Shown piece after piece: positions 37,504-50,331 of a stretch of DNA of 64,000 bases (position 1 is its first letter; every line of letters starts with the position of its first letter). The notes under the pieces are model-generated. The model worked only from the letters and a program-made list of their open reading frames with translations. It had not been told where the DNA came from and searched no databases. This stretch comes from Syngnathus acus (Eukaryota > Chordata > Actinopteri > Syngnathiformes > Syngnathidae): assembly GCF_901709675.1 (NCBI RefSeq), contig NC_051090.1, forward strand, positions 10,675,342 through 10,739,341, given 5' to 3'. Both the position numbers and the translations under genes were made by a program.

Positions 37504-38329
37504 CAGTGGTTCCCAAACTTTTGCAGGCTGGCGCCCCCTTTGGCTTCCCAGTGAATTCCTAGCGCCCCCCCCCCCCCAAGGACCGGCATTTATATAAATA
37601 AATAATACATTTATATAAATAAATAATACATTTATAATATCATTACCATTACGTTGAATTAGTGGGAGCACTGAGTTTGTTTCTCAGAAACGAGCCGGTC
37701 CCATCTAGACGTAATCGGAGACAATGACACCCGAAGTGATTTAAGGTTTGTCTTTTATTGCAGGATGCTTGGTCTCCATGTGTTGAAGCAGTTTTGAATG
37801 CTTCACTGCCTGGTTAGTTAGCCTGTCGCCACATATTAGCTTTGCGGGCTCGACTGGGGAAACATGTCACGTGACCGGGACGAGTGTCTTGACCTGAATT
37901 AATTGATCGTCGATAAAAAAAAAATTCTGTGCGGCTTGGCGGCCCGGTACCAAGTGACCCACGGACCGGTACCGGTCCGCGGCCCGGTGGTTGGGGACCA
38001 CTGCCCTAACCAGCTCAACACAACACAACACGGCGCGTTCTGGCGAGTCCCCAATTTCATGTTGACTTGAACTCAAGATGATGTTGACCGCCAGAATGCG
38101 GTTTTTATTATAAGATAAAATTCTGAACATTACAAGCTTGAAATTACAAACCTGAGCTTTTGCTTTTGTAGTCTATGCTGTCGGATCTGACTGGGCCAGA
38201 GCGGCGTGTTGTGTACAAATCGACTGCCGCCCCCCTACCGCCCCCCTACCGCCCCTTTCTTCCTCACCGCCCCCCCAGATCTTTCCACCGCCCCCAGGGG
38301 GGCGGTACCGCCCACTTTGGGAACCACTG
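37504..38329. mobile_element. hAT element inserted in the outer element
   Basis: The ends are CAGTGGTTCCCAAACTT and cactttgggaaccactg. An exact 8-bp target duplication ATTTAGTG lies at 37496-37503 and 38330-38337. Sub-terminal runs of C (about 37563-37577 and 38229-38296) are unusual. No transposase frame was recognised. It carries another hAT end inside (to 38003). Confidence 0.85.
37578..38003. mobile_element. Third-level hAT fragment
   Basis: The right end is ggcccggtggttggggaccactg, preceded by ggaccggtaccggtccgcgg, typical of hAT ends with a 'gtccccaaccaccgg' terminus. The left boundary, near aaggaccggca, is uncertain. A 24-bp direct repeat of tatataaataaataatacatt lies near 37590-37634. 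Confidence 0.5.
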
Positions 38330-38614
38330 ATTTAGTGTAATAGGGCTGCTGTTAGAATTAGTAGTCCCTGTAACTTTGCTTGGGGAGGGTGGAGCCTGTT
38401 CAAATTTGCTACACTTGGTGAAAACACTCCCAGGAAGACACAGAAAAAGTCAGTTGATTGTTCACAAAACTAGCTGGAACATAAATCAAGTATATAATAA
38501 ATCAATTTTATTTTTAAAAATGTTACAATTATTTTCCATTTCCAATTTCGCGGACCATCTGCAATGGCACCACGGACCACGAGAGGGCCGCGGACCACCT
38601 GTTGGCAAACCCTG

Positions 38615-41600
38615 CTCATGTGATGAAGTTAAATATATAAATACGTAAGTGGTTAGCAACTTCCCATGTTTGCCTTTCAGTTCTCAAGTTTTGTTTTTGC
38701 ATTTTGGGGACTCTTGCTTGCTCCAGCATTTCAAAGCCATTCCTTTTTGAATACGTAACAGAATGAGAATGTATTTTTTCAAGTTGCCCTCCCAACCCTG
38801 TTGCTAAAGATCAGAAAATGGCGCCAGATGGGCTTTTTACACATGGGCACTGGTGCCATAACATCAGGTCTGCTTTCATAAGCAGGTGCGGTGCTTGAAT
38901 AAAAGCCTCGTCAAATTGGCAATTAGTATGTTTTGAAAAATGTTGCTGCAGCCAATAATTGCAGCTCCACAGCTCTGAGGTCAGCTACTTCCTGCTTACG
39001 TTTTTTTTCTTTTAGCAGGTGCGCCTCTTTGATAATGTTCACAATTAATGTTCCTGCTTTTTTCAACGGAGGCGTGCCTTACTTTCCAGCATCAAGCAAA
39101 AAAAATGGTGTCCTTTTAATGAATAGCACTGCAGTTTTTTTTTCTTAAAGGTAGAAGTCAAAACCTCCTGTAAATGTGTGATCACGTAACCCAACTCCCT
39201 CGGTCGTGGAGGAAGGTCAGTAAGGGCTAAAGTTTGTCTTCAGTTGCCCGACAATTGGCTGAATCAATTTCAAAGGCAAAATGATTCTGACTGCGGAGGC
39301 AAGGGAGTCGGCCGGTTGGGGGTGGGGTGGTACGAACACTCCTTCTAGGTAAAGTCAAGCCATTCAGAGCTGAGGGTCATCAAGAGAGGAGACTCCCGGG
39401 AGCTCGCCTCGTGATTCTATCTCAGTGCATGTGGGACAGCTCAAGGTTACATGTAGTTCACACAACACCCCCACTGCCTGGAAGAGAGCGCTGCCCTTAA
39501 GTTGGAGGAACAGAAGCACTGATGAAAATCTGCAATTCGTCGTACAAATACAAAGGAATGTACAGAAAACCACCAAAGAGTGTAGCAAATTTGTTTTCTG
39601 GACCAAGAGCTCCCAAAAAGGTCATGATGAATTGCTATTTAGGAAATAAATGAATAAAAAAAATCAGCTGAGTAGATGCTATCTATGACCTTGACCTTTA
39701 ACGCTGAAGCTGTTTCCCACAAAAAGCTCTGGAGTCGGAAGGTTTTGCTGTGCTTTGAGTAGTTGCAGATAAACAAATAGTTGCAGCAAAATATGGCCTT
39801 TGCTTGTGATTTGAAGAGAGTGGGAGAGGAAACAAGCGCTCGAGCCTATTTTAGCTCATCAAAGGCGGTCCACACGCCGGACTGAGCGCTGGCCGCTCAT
39901 TTGATGCTTACGGACGAGCCACCGACGAGGCTCGTTAATACAAAGCCAATCGAAGGGGCGATGTTAACAGCCGCTTTGAAATTTGCTCGTATATGCCGTC
40001 GCCCCGTTTGTTTTGTCATAGGGATTTTACATGAAAGGCTCCTGGCTGCCTTCCCTGAGAGCATCTGACGGGGAATCTGTCAGGCAATTTGTAGTCATCG
40101 GGCTCATGTGTCAAATATCGCTTTTTTTGTACACTTTAAAAGTTCAACTTAGAACACTTGCAGGAAAAGTTGACCTGAACGTTTTGGGAGGAAGATGCAC
40201 TACTTCTGGACACATTGTGGCCCGTATAATTCCCGCTTGAAAAATGCTGTTTCAATCCCAACAGACTAGAGCATTTTTCAATTTAGTTGTTCTTTTTCTT
40301 TTTCTTTTTCGGTTCCGCAAGAGAAACAGCTGTCTCTGATGAATGTCTCAGAGATTGATATTATTATTTTTTTTTTGTGCTGGATACCAAGAATGTCATT
40401 GTTCTGTCAAATTTATTGACTCCGTTCCAGGAGCAATTTAATGAGATACACTCGAGGTTCTTTTTTGATCCATTTGCCAAAACTATGAATGACAATACAT
40501 GGAAATGATTTGTCTTGGGTTCAGTCGCTCGAAGCATTCTTCATCGTGTGTGTATAATTGCGCTCACAAAAATAGCCTCGCTATTTCCATGAGATGTTCG
40601 TTTTGGATTCCAAAAGTCATTTGTGGGTCTTGTGGGAAATTGTTTCCTGTCTGCATGTGCATGGCTGCCTGCACAACCGCTGACACGTCACACATATGAC
40701 TTGAGAGGGATGCCTTTGCAATTAAATCCAAGCCCAAAAAAAGCACTTGTTAAAATGAGGCTTCCGGATGTGTGCTGTTATTTATTTACTTTCCGACTTG
40801 AGTGAGAAAAAATATGAAGTGTGCAGGGAAGGAGAATCCAAGTCCTGCATGCTCTAGAGTGCTCACTTGAAAAGCACAAAAGCGTATCGAAGGAGCTCTT
40901 GCAGCAGCTTCACTGTGAAATTGATTTGAACTGAAATTGATTATTTAATCTGGGACATACGGATCATTTGTTTCTAATCTCCGCCCACCGTCAATAGCAT
41001 GTCTACAGTGCTCCAACTCTTGTTTACCAATCACATTCCAATACTAAGGCGTTATCATGGGCGGCTATCATTCCTTCAAAGCCAAAGCTGAAGAAGAGAA
41101 GATGAAAATGATGATTGAGTGTGGCGTGAGTATGATTTGTGGCTATTGTTGACACTCTGAGAAGCCGTCATGTTATTGATTCTTAGCGCCAATCAGAGAC
41201 TTGAAAGGCATACAATGGTGTCTGATTGGCTGCCTTCCGTTTGTTTGTTTGTCGGAGCAAGTTCATTAAGCAAGCTCTTTGCTATGCATATTGGGCCCTT
41301 TGATTGCATCAACATGAGCTTGCAAGCAGCCGCGTGCAGCACATGACAAGTTGCACGGCGGCGTCTCGAGTGTCCCCGACGCCTTGCTCGCATGATAATC
41401 TTGCCGGCGCTACGTACTTTTGATTTGGGTGCTTGCATCCTTGAGATGGGCTCTTTTTACCATCAAGAGGAGGTTTTAATTATCAAGCTCAAGAATGTCA
41501 AGGCTTAAACACAATCCTGTTGTTTTCCTCAGATGAAACGTTTGTTGCAAATAAATGTCCACATACCAGACATTGTGTTTAGTTTGAAGTTCTGAAGAGC

Positions 41601-42541
41601 AATTGACCTTGTTTTTATTTTGCCTTCATCTTGTTGGGGAAACCATAACCATAATACCAATTTATGATCAGTAAGTGAAACAAAATGCTTCCCACTAAAA
41701 AAAAAAAAAAAGCCTGTAAAAAAACAAAATTAAAGTATTAGAACAAGGTAATACCATTTAAACTCTGTTTGCCTTTATTGTTCTTGTCATAAGACCTCTC
41801 TGCATTTCATTCCATTCCATTTCATTTTACTTCATAGACTTTATTGTCCCCAAAGGGGACATTTGTCGTGACCACTCAGTGTCAGAGTGCAGGTAGCAAT
41901 ATCCACGCACACATGCCTGTGCTCTTTCATTGGAACGCGGCAGTAAGCCTCCAAGAAAAGCATTAGTCCGCAACAACTCGCTTGCTCACAACAAAGAATA
42001 ATCCAAGCAATGCAGGCTTTAACTGGACCCAGAAAATATTTCATTGAATCGTTTTCACAATGTTCTAACTTTGAGCCAATACAGGGCATATGCACAACTT
42101 CAAGCAAAATAAAAGAAATATGACTATGTGCATTTTATGAACGATGTACAGTTCCGGTTCCTTGTAGCAATGAAAGTGCTGAAATATGCTCGTTGATTTT
42201 CTAACCCTTCAAATGTATGAGAAGTCCATCATTTTCAATTCCCACCTTGGGGGAGATTATCTGAAGAGTTGTCAAAAACATGTGAGCATCCATAATGATA
42301 GCACTAACAGGAAAGCAAAATGAACGTCAGGACAGATGTAAGCGAAAAGCACGCCGACAAAGATTGGTGGGACCTGCCTTTGCAGGCACTCAGCGACAGC
42401 CAGCGCAATAATTGATCATTTTCTGTCAACGAGCAGAATGGGACTCGCATGCAAAACAGATGCTACGGTGAGACGGTTGCGTGGTGGTCCGCTTCCATTC
42501 AAGAAAAAGATCAGAAATATCTCATCTCCTTCGCATTAGCA
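38615..42541. other. Gene-free interval
   Basis: No gene was recognised. It contains a LINE 3' end candidate at 41790-41880. Other open frames lack homology. Confidence 0.55.
41790..41880 (-). mobile_element. Possible LINE 3' end (AATAAA plus tail)
   Basis: On the minus strand it reads gacaaatgtcccctttggggacaataaagtctatgaag, then degenerate aatgg/aatgaa tail units. The AATAAA-then-tail arrangement parallels 16672 and 60714. The boundary away from the tail is not clear. Confidence 0.45.
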
Positions 42542-42877
42542 CAAGGGTGTCAAACTCATTTTTATAACGGACCACTTTGTAGTTACGGCTTCCCTCAGAG
42601 GGCTGTTATGACAGTGATACCAAATAAATGTTTAATCGTCTCGTATGAATACATATACACAACAAGATGTTTTCAGAGCTAATGTTTTCTTCCGTTATTG
42701 TTCAAATTACTGTAAAACAATTCTTACAAAATCTCAACATTATTATTTATCACACAAGCAAATTAAAAAGTATGGTACAGGTTTTATCACGTATCATAGG
42801 AGTTGACATGAGTTGGGTCATATAGAATGACATGTGGGGCTGGTTCCGGCCCCCGGGCCTTGAGTTTGACACCTATG
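42542..42877. mobile_element. Short hAT-like element
   Basis: The termini CAAGGGTGTCAAACTC and GAGTTTGACACCTATG are inverse with one or two mismatches. gccccgg words are next to the right end. No clean 8-bp duplication is visible. The length of 336 bp with no coding sequence suggests a non-autonomous copy. Confidence 0.65.
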
Positions 42878-45800
42878 ATCCTTCAAATGGGGTCATGACA
42901 TGGGGCTTTCCTGAATAAGTAGTACGTTTACATTTAATGTATTTTGCTGACTGTAGTTTTCAAACGAGAAGGCACACTTTTCAAAATGCTTACATTTCCC
43001 CTTAAATCGACAGAGCGCCAAAGAAGGCAGCCTTAGATTGAAATTTCTTCCCGTTTATATACGAATTGAAGATGAATAATGTTTGATTTGTTTGCTAAAT
43101 AGGTTGTTTCACTTCATGTGCACCTATATATAGACATTTTCCAAAATCGGCCTGTTCATTGAGACCGCGCTTCTAATAAACTGCACCTAATGGTCCAAAG
43201 AATATGCTAATTGCTTGAATATTCTGTCATTTATATCAGTTTGATCACTAATTAAGGCAATCACTGGGTCGGGATGAGTGGAAAACCCCTTTTGTCTGAC
43301 ATCTCTGCCTTTTATCTTTGGCACATCACGTAAGAAAAATTAGCAGAGTACATCAATCCGAGTGCTTACTTTCAGACAATTTTGTTGTTAGGATATTATG
43401 CACTGGACTTCGTTGTATTATCCCCGACATCAGCCGGACTGATAACAAAATGATTAACAAAATGATGTTATGAAAGCCAAATAGAATCTTCTGGCAGATT
43501 TGTTTTGACTAAGAAGTGCTTGTTAGATTGGGAAGCAGCAAAAGAACGGGGCTCCGCTTCTTCACATCTGATATGGCGACGACATGGACAGCGTTCATTA
43601 CTCAAAGAAGCGTCCTTGGAGGTCGATACTGCGGTCTTCCCGCAGGTCTTCCATAAACTTTAGATCATGGCAGCCTGCTTCAGTCGAGATCCAAAGTTTT
43701 TGAGGAACTTCTTAAGCTTTCCATTCACAGTATTCATCTTATTCTAACTTCATCGGCAATTGCGTTGGAGTGCCTTTGGTATTGTCATTTGCACTCAGCA
43801 AAGGTAGGGAAAAAAACAAAAACAAAGACGGTGGAATAAGCAAAACATGAAAAAAGGTGTTTGCAAAATGTGCACGACAGCACAATGATTCAATTGTAAT
43901 TATTGTTGTTTAGCATATCAACGGCTAATCCATTTTCTGGATTCATTAGGAGGTGCAAGTTTGGAGCCCTGCAATTTATGCAAAGAAGCACACTCCAACG
44001 CTGCTTTTAATGAAATGAATTAGGAAAATGTGATTCGTGATTTGATGACCAAATAGTTCCTGAGTAATGCCCCGCTCCCCCCGTGCCTCATTCCAGTGCT
44101 GAGAACACGTCACAGCGAAATATTGTCTAATAAGAGATACACAGGAAAGCCCTAAAGCAATTCTTTGGTAATTGCTGCTGCTGCCTAAAATGAGTCTCCG
44201 GGACCAGGCTGATTAGCTTTTTTGTGTTTTCTTTTTTTTTTTCTCCTTTCTCCACTGTAAAGGCACCTCCATCAGGCAGGCAGGCAGGCAGGCAGTCACT
44301 CAATGGGCGGAATGACACTTTCACATTCAATTAAGCCTGACTGAATGTTGCTGTGTCCCGCCGTACGTTTCTCAACTCTCCAGACTCATCCCAGCTCCAA
44401 CTTACTTGACGTTCAACTCACTTAACTTCAGATTGCGATGATTGACAGTCACTGGCATTTATGGACTGTGTGAAATCAAACACAAGGAAATTCGACCGCC
44501 CGCCCGCCTGCTCTTGTTAAATATTGAGCGCTATCTATAATTAAAGTGATATGAATATTGAGAAGTAATTACATTTCTTTCTCTTCATCTCCCCTGTTTT
44601 CTCCCATGGGAACTTGGGTAAATGTCTATGCATGTGACCGATTTACTCGTCGAGCAGTTTAGTGCGCTGGCGTGCCATCGCTCCATTGTTTGATAAATGG
44701 ACACGGTTATAATTACCAATAAGCATGGTCGGTTGTTTGCGAGACGTCTGAAAGTGGTCGGTGGCAGAAAAATGTTTGGAGACTGCTGCTCGAACATGTG
44801 CGAGTCAATTCGTGATGGAAAAAAAAACAAAAGTCATTTTGAGGGGGAAACTGAAATAAAGTCATTGCAAAAGAATGCCAAGCCTCATTTATTCATCTGT
44901 GTCCATATTGTACCAATCATATTGAAGCTCGAGGGAGCAGCAGCAGCGGCGGCTTGTAGAGTTCAAATAAAATTCTGATTTGAAAAATAATCAATGAAAC
45001 ATAAGTTTTTGGTTTTTTTTTAAATCAAAAAATAAAAGCAATGCACTGTTTCTGGTGGCTAAGTGTTGAAGGTTTGTTGGAGTGCCGCTAGTACAAATAA
45101 AGCAAAGTGTGATACTGGAGATAAGTCGCAAAGACGTCGGTATTAATGTGAAAACAAAAAGACGTGACCGTGAGGCTGGCACACAAACGACACTTGAATC
45201 CATCTTTCAATTTACACCCGATGAATGGAACTCATCACGACATCATCCGGCTAATCACAACTGATTTGTCCTTGTATATTCAACGGGCCAAAATTTGAAT
45301 CTGCGATGATCATGGGGAACTGGACGGTCCAATGTCGGGAGAATTATCTGTTTTCTTTTCTTCTTGAAATAGGAGAATGAGCAGTGCTGGTATTGATCTT
45401 CAAGGAGCTCCTTTTGTTCTCTCAAGTAATAAAGAAGGCTATAGATTTATCGGTGGGCGACACGTACCTTTGGCCTCGCCTACTCTGCTCTGTTTTGTTC
45501 CACTATGTGGACCCACGAGAACAAGAAAAAAGTTGGCCTTTTTGTGAGCCTTCAACCGTACCGCTGCTTAATGTACAACCACACAATACTACGTGTCATT
45601 AATAGCCTAGCTTTCCGAAGAAGCATCGATTGGGTCGAGTGCATTTCTCTTCAATTTCTTTTTCCTCTGCACTGAGTGTCTCCTTTTTGCGGATTCGAAT
45701 AATGTGGATTTTCTTATGGCTCTAATGTAAAAGCCGCATTTCATTTTGAGTGATCGTAATAGGGGCTGAGCAATCACAATTGCCATATAAACAGAGCACA

Positions 45801-46293
45801 ATGACAGAAGGAAGTGAAAAAGCGACTCTCGGTTGTTGCGCACATTGAAAGACTGCTAAAAGCACAAAATGACGAGTAGACTTGCTTTGGGGGCGGTGTG
45901 ATGTAAATTGCTTGATGTGTTCTAACAGATGAAGAACGACTTGTTTCAGACAAATTTTCAGGACAAAACTTGACCGTGTATTTGGGATGCCACAGGTAAG
46001 GAATGGTAAGCATTGGTAAGCACGGGTAGCCAGTCATTAACCGGTTGGGTCAGTGACATTTCTCAACAGATCTCTCAATTAGTCTCGGGGGTGAAATCGC
46101 TCGCGCCTGGCCCGCTCGCCGTGACTTTGAGTATTGCTGAGGGTTCCATTTTCAACCTTCATGAATCTTTCATGCCATCCTCGCTCGTACTTTTCACATT
46201 TGTCAGAAGTAGATTACATAATTGGCAACACTTTAGTCGGAGCCACGGCATCAAGTTCACACATCAACCTTCATAATATTTCATTGGGTATTA
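42878..46293. other. Gene-free interval
   Basis: No gene was recognised. A CAGG run lies at 44273-44294. The rest shows no repeat I can name. Confidence 0.5.
44273..44294. repeat. (CAGG)n microsatellite
   Basis: Five to six CAGG units read directly. Confidence 0.9.
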
Positions 46294-46646
46294 TATAGTT
46301 GTCAAACCCAAGGTCCGGGGGCCAGATGCGGCCTGCCACATCATTTTATGCGGCCCGCAAAGACAAATTGTGCATCAACTTGTGTCAATACTAAAATTAA
46401 AAATTGCCTTTACTTTAAAAAAAATAAAGACATTGCTAGCAATTTTTATTACCATTCATCTTTTTAAAATATTTGAACAGTTTTTACTAGTCCCTGGTTT
46501 CAAAACTAGTTATTCATGAATTTGGTATATACTGTATACTGTATATACACATATATGTATAAGGCAGTGACAGTCATAATGGCCCTCCGAAGGAAACTTT
46601 GACGACGAGGTAGGTGGCTTGCGACAAAAATGAGTTTGACGCCCCT
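46294..46646. mobile_element. Short hAT-like element related to 42542
   Basis: The left end has gttgtcaaacccaaggtccgggggcc and the right end has tgagtttgacgcccctg. A ggcccgc block and a central AT-rich region follow the same layout as 42542-42877. The left terminus is eroded. Confidence 0.6.
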
Positions 46647-48038
46647 GAGATAAGCCAAAGAGAAACATTTTGCTGGGTTTTAACCGTCACGATGAGATGT
46701 GTTGCTGAATATTGAGTGAATTTTGGCTTTTCAGTCACTGAATGACTGTTTTGAGAGCTTGGTTCTGAAGGTCAAACACGGTTTTGTTTGGGTTCAGATG
46801 AGGAGGCCACCACTCATGTGCTACAGTGTCACATGGAAACACTTCACTTGAGGACAATTTGTGTCAGAAGTCTACACATCCATTTGCCTGCTTCTGAAAG
46901 GGTGGAGAAAAAAATAAAAGTTTTCCTGAATATTGTTGAGCAAGTGTTCCACTATGGCATATCAAGTACCGGATTGATATACATGGTCAAACTGTTTTTA
47001 CCATGCAAAGAAAAGAAATAAAACTGCCAAGGGAAATGATATTGGCCCCATAATGAAAGCAAAATGTATCAAATGTTTACCTAAAGTCATTTGAGTTGAG
47101 AGTCATCCGCTTGGTGCGGGTGCAGCTCGCCATGATTCATTGCTTTTGGAGCCTTTCCATAGTTGCATGTTGGATGCCACTCTGCACAGCATCCATTATG
47201 CTCGCTAAGTGGAAGGCAAAAAGCTCCGTTTGATGACAGTCGTTCTGACCTTTAAATGTCTGCCAATATATGGCATTTAAAACTGAAAATACCACCTCTT
47301 ATGCCATAAATCATCAATTGGGGAGGACGTCGCACTGAATATTTGCAACAGAATTTGTGTTGGGATGGATTCAATGCATTCCAGTATTTTCCTAGCAAAA
47401 TTCTTTAGTAACATTGCGGAGGATGACAATTTTTCTCAACATTTCTCTACATATTTACGATGAGCTGACGACAAAGCTGCATATCTGTTGCCTACACATG
47501 TAACCAGTCTAAAAAAAAAAAATACAATCTGAGCGACATTTCAAATTGGAGCTTCGGCAAGAAAGAAATGGGAAAATCAGTCCAGCATCTGTTACATGTG
47601 TTTTAATATCAATTTATCTACAAAATATTGACACCTCTGCATTCTGAGGTTGATGGCAAGTGCACTGTTACTGAAGCAAAGGGACGTATCAAAAAATTAC
47701 AAACCAACAGACTAACATTTTACCATCAATCCATTTTGCTTATTCGATAGGTTTGGTGCTTTGAGCAGTCTTCTCAACAATGTTTCGGTTTGCCGAGGAT
47801 TTCTGTAATCAGAATTTCTAGCGCAGTATGCCGTACTTGTACTTCCACCATCATTTGAGAGTCTCCAAGTGTGGTTTACAGAGTCCATTCTGCAGCTGCC
47901 CTCAGTTGGTCCACTCATGATGAAACACACTACATTGTTTAAAGACGGAACACAAGTAAACAAAGACACCACAAAGGTGTGTCCGAGAAAGTCACTTTTA
48001 TATTCACGTGAGCGTTCAGAGCGCGCTTCCAGTAGCCG
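46647..48038. other. Region 3' of brinp3, includes its 3' UTR
   Basis: The 3' UTR of the minus-strand gene begins at 48038 and runs leftward for an unknown distance. No other exon or TE is evident. Confidence 0.5.
47602..47607 (-). promoter_or_regulatory. Possible brinp3 polyadenylation signal (ATTAAA)
   Basis: Downstream of the stop at 48039 I find no AATAAA on the minus strand for about 1 kb. The first common variant is ATTAAA here, implying a 3' UTR of about 430 nt. This is weak evidence and the true UTR could be much longer. Confidence 0.15.
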
Positions 48039-48809
48039 TTAACTGCAAAGCTTGATGCTTTCGTACTCCACGGAATTGGGCAGACGGGAGCCAAAGTCCT
48101 GCAAGGAGGCGTGAATGCGAGCTACCTCGCCGGGAGTCAGTTTCAGTCGGTGTCGGAGGAGACAGGCAAACAGGTCCAATCTGGGTTGACCCTGTGGCGA
48201 CAACCGGTTGACCCGGTCACGTATTTCCAAGAGCTGTAGCATGGCCGTGTCCTGGGAACCTTGCGTGTACGGATAGTCCAGTTGCAGAATCAAATCACGG
48301 ATAGCCTCCGGGTCAAAGTGCATACTGTAACCAAAGACCTGGATGCTGTTGATTTTCATGTAGCCCAGATTGCGTCCAGGATCTGTCACCTCCAACGGTT
48401 CGTAGTAGACGCTGTCATTGGCTCCGTTTGGTGCGGTTATCCGGCTCCGCAGGTACACGTGGATGGTTTCGAAGAACGTCTTCCACTTGTTTCCGAGGGT
48501 CAGAGTCCAATTGTAACAGTCAAAGGGCAGGTCCAACTTTGTGGCCTGCCAGTCAGGAAAACCGTTCTCGTTGACGGGAATGTACCAGCTCTCGGAATGG
48601 CTCCCTCCAAAGGGGTTAATGTAGAGGGTGAGCGCGGGCTCCAGTGTGCTGTTCTTGGTAAGGCAAACCTGAAGGGAGATTCCCAGCAGCATGTGCACCA
48701 TGTTGGATTTATACTTGTTACTTTTCAGAGTCAGCAGCATACGCTTTCTCCAGGACGGGTCAAACCAGCTATTGAGACGCATGTCATTGCTGATGAAAAT
48801 TGCGTGAAC
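48039..48809 (-). CDS. brinp3: brinp3 terminal coding exon: conserved C-terminal domain
   Basis: This 771-bp coding segment has acceptor ttttcttcttcag/GTTCAC and stop TAA at 48039-48041. It encodes 256 residues starting [20 protein letters not shown] and ending [11 protein letters not shown]. Landmarks are [39 protein letters not shown] and [12 protein letters not shown]. The long open frame on the opposite strand over the same bases is a shadow. An in-frame extension upstream of 48809 into the intron has no homology. Confidence 0.93.
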   Translation of the reverse strand, partial: VHAIFISNDMRLNSWFDPSWRKRMLLTLKSNKYKSNMVHMLLGISLQVCLTKNSTLEPALTLYINPFGGSHSESWYIPVNENGFPDWQATKLDLPFDCYNWTLTLGNKWKTFFETIHVYLRSRITAPNGANDSVYYEPLEVTDPGRNLGYMKINSIQVFGYSMHFDPEAIRDLILQLDYPYTQGSQDTAMLQLLEIRDRVNRLSPQGQPRLDLFACLLRHRLKLTPGEVARIHASLQDFGSRLPNSVEYESIKLCS

Positions 48810-50299
48810 CTGAAGAAGAAAATGAAGGGCACAATAAGGATCTGCACTTGCAACATAAAAGAGCCTCTCTCTTTGTTTCATAATGCTTAGCATGTTATAA
48901 TTTCTTTATGTATTCGTATGTATGTATGTATATATTTATATATGTTATATTTTTTTCTTTCTTATCTATTGACCTGCCTTGGGGACTACGGATGAAAATA
49001 GTTTTGTAGCTATAATCCGGTATATTTACATGAATGTGCATTGACCCTATTCAAATGACTAAATCAATCAAAAAATAAAACGTGTGCTGGTTGATTTCGA
49101 ATTTTTAATCGTGATTAGTGTCATTCCATGTTTTGGCTTTCGTACAAATGAGTCAACAGTTTTTTAAACTACCTCGAGCCTACGATCCGATCTCTGCAGA
49201 AGGTAGCCCAGTTCCAAATCTTGGAGGTCCGTCTCGAAGCCCAAGTAGTTTTCTGTGGAATCTGCCACCATGGGCTTACAAAGCCCCTGTAGGAGGGTAA
49301 AGCCTTGGTTGCAGCCTCCGCAGCGGGTGTGGTTGTCTGGCGCGCACTCAGCACAAGCGGAGCCTTCCCCGACGGCACAGGGCGGGGGGAGCTGACAGGG
49401 GACGTGTTCATATCGACAGCTGCAGCTGTGGAGCTCCTCGGAGAAGGCGCCGAGCTGGTTGTTCTCGGAACAATACAAGAGAGACTGGAAATGACTCAGC
49501 CAGTAGGCCTGAGACCTGCAGCAGGGGAAAAGAGACAAAGAACACACTTTATCCTTCCACTTTTTCAGCAGTGACATGCCAGACAAATTTACATATTCAC
49601 AAGCTTAGAGCGAGAGCACAAACCGAACCGGATGTATTGGATTATATCTACTTTAAAATGTCCCTTTTCTCAAAGCTTACCTCCGACCAACAAATAATTG
49701 CGTTCTTAAGTGACTTGAATTTGCAGTTCTTGGCCTGGATTGCTGCAGAGGGATCATCATGATATGATTCATCATCAAGGCCCATTAGTGTTTCTAATGC
49801 TATTGATTATGTTGGGAAAAAGAATGCTGCCTGGGAGCTCACGGCCGGTGATGAAACATGAGGACGAAACACAATCAAATAAGATTTCTCCTTGTCGGAA
49901 ATTCTAGCAGCTATTTGTGAATGATACTGATGGCATACACGTTTCATAATTAACACACAAAATTGGAAGGCAATTGTAAAAGGTAAATGAAAAAACAAGT
50001 CTTTGATTTGTGACACAACAAAGCTCCAGGCGTGCTCTCTCTCTCTCTCTCTCTTGCTCGCTCTCTTTCTCTCTCTTTCTCTTTCCTGACTGATTCTTTT
50101 ATGCTTACGACAGAGGGAAATGCACGGCAGCTGCTGCTTTGTTTTTTTAATCTTTTCGCTTCAGACTTGTTTCACTATGAAGATGTGATGCTACTTTATT
50201 GTGGAATCAAATGTATGCTAATCCTTAAACGTTTGCTCCGTTTTAAACCAGTCTTGGGTGGCACTCACAAGGAATGTATATTAAAGTATCAAGGTGTGT

Positions 50300-50331
<32 letters not shown>

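Larger units (their letters stand above)
36874..38614. mobile_element. Outer hAT-like element of a nested stack
   Basis: The left end is CAGGGGTTTTCAACTGG and the right end is ttggcaaaccctg. Both sides carry ggaccac words typical of hAT ends. Flanks share CTCATG but not a clean 8-bp duplication. A segment at about 37137-37290 and one at 38360-38490 are related to each other (tgtaactttgcttggggaggg...gaacctgttcaaat), suggesting internal duplication. It contains a complete hAT at 37504-38329. Confidence 0.55.

Noticed and set aside
48261-48890. 209-codon open frame on the plus strand
   Set aside because: It lies antisense to the brinp3 terminal exon, whose minus-strand frame has clear homology, so it is a shadow.
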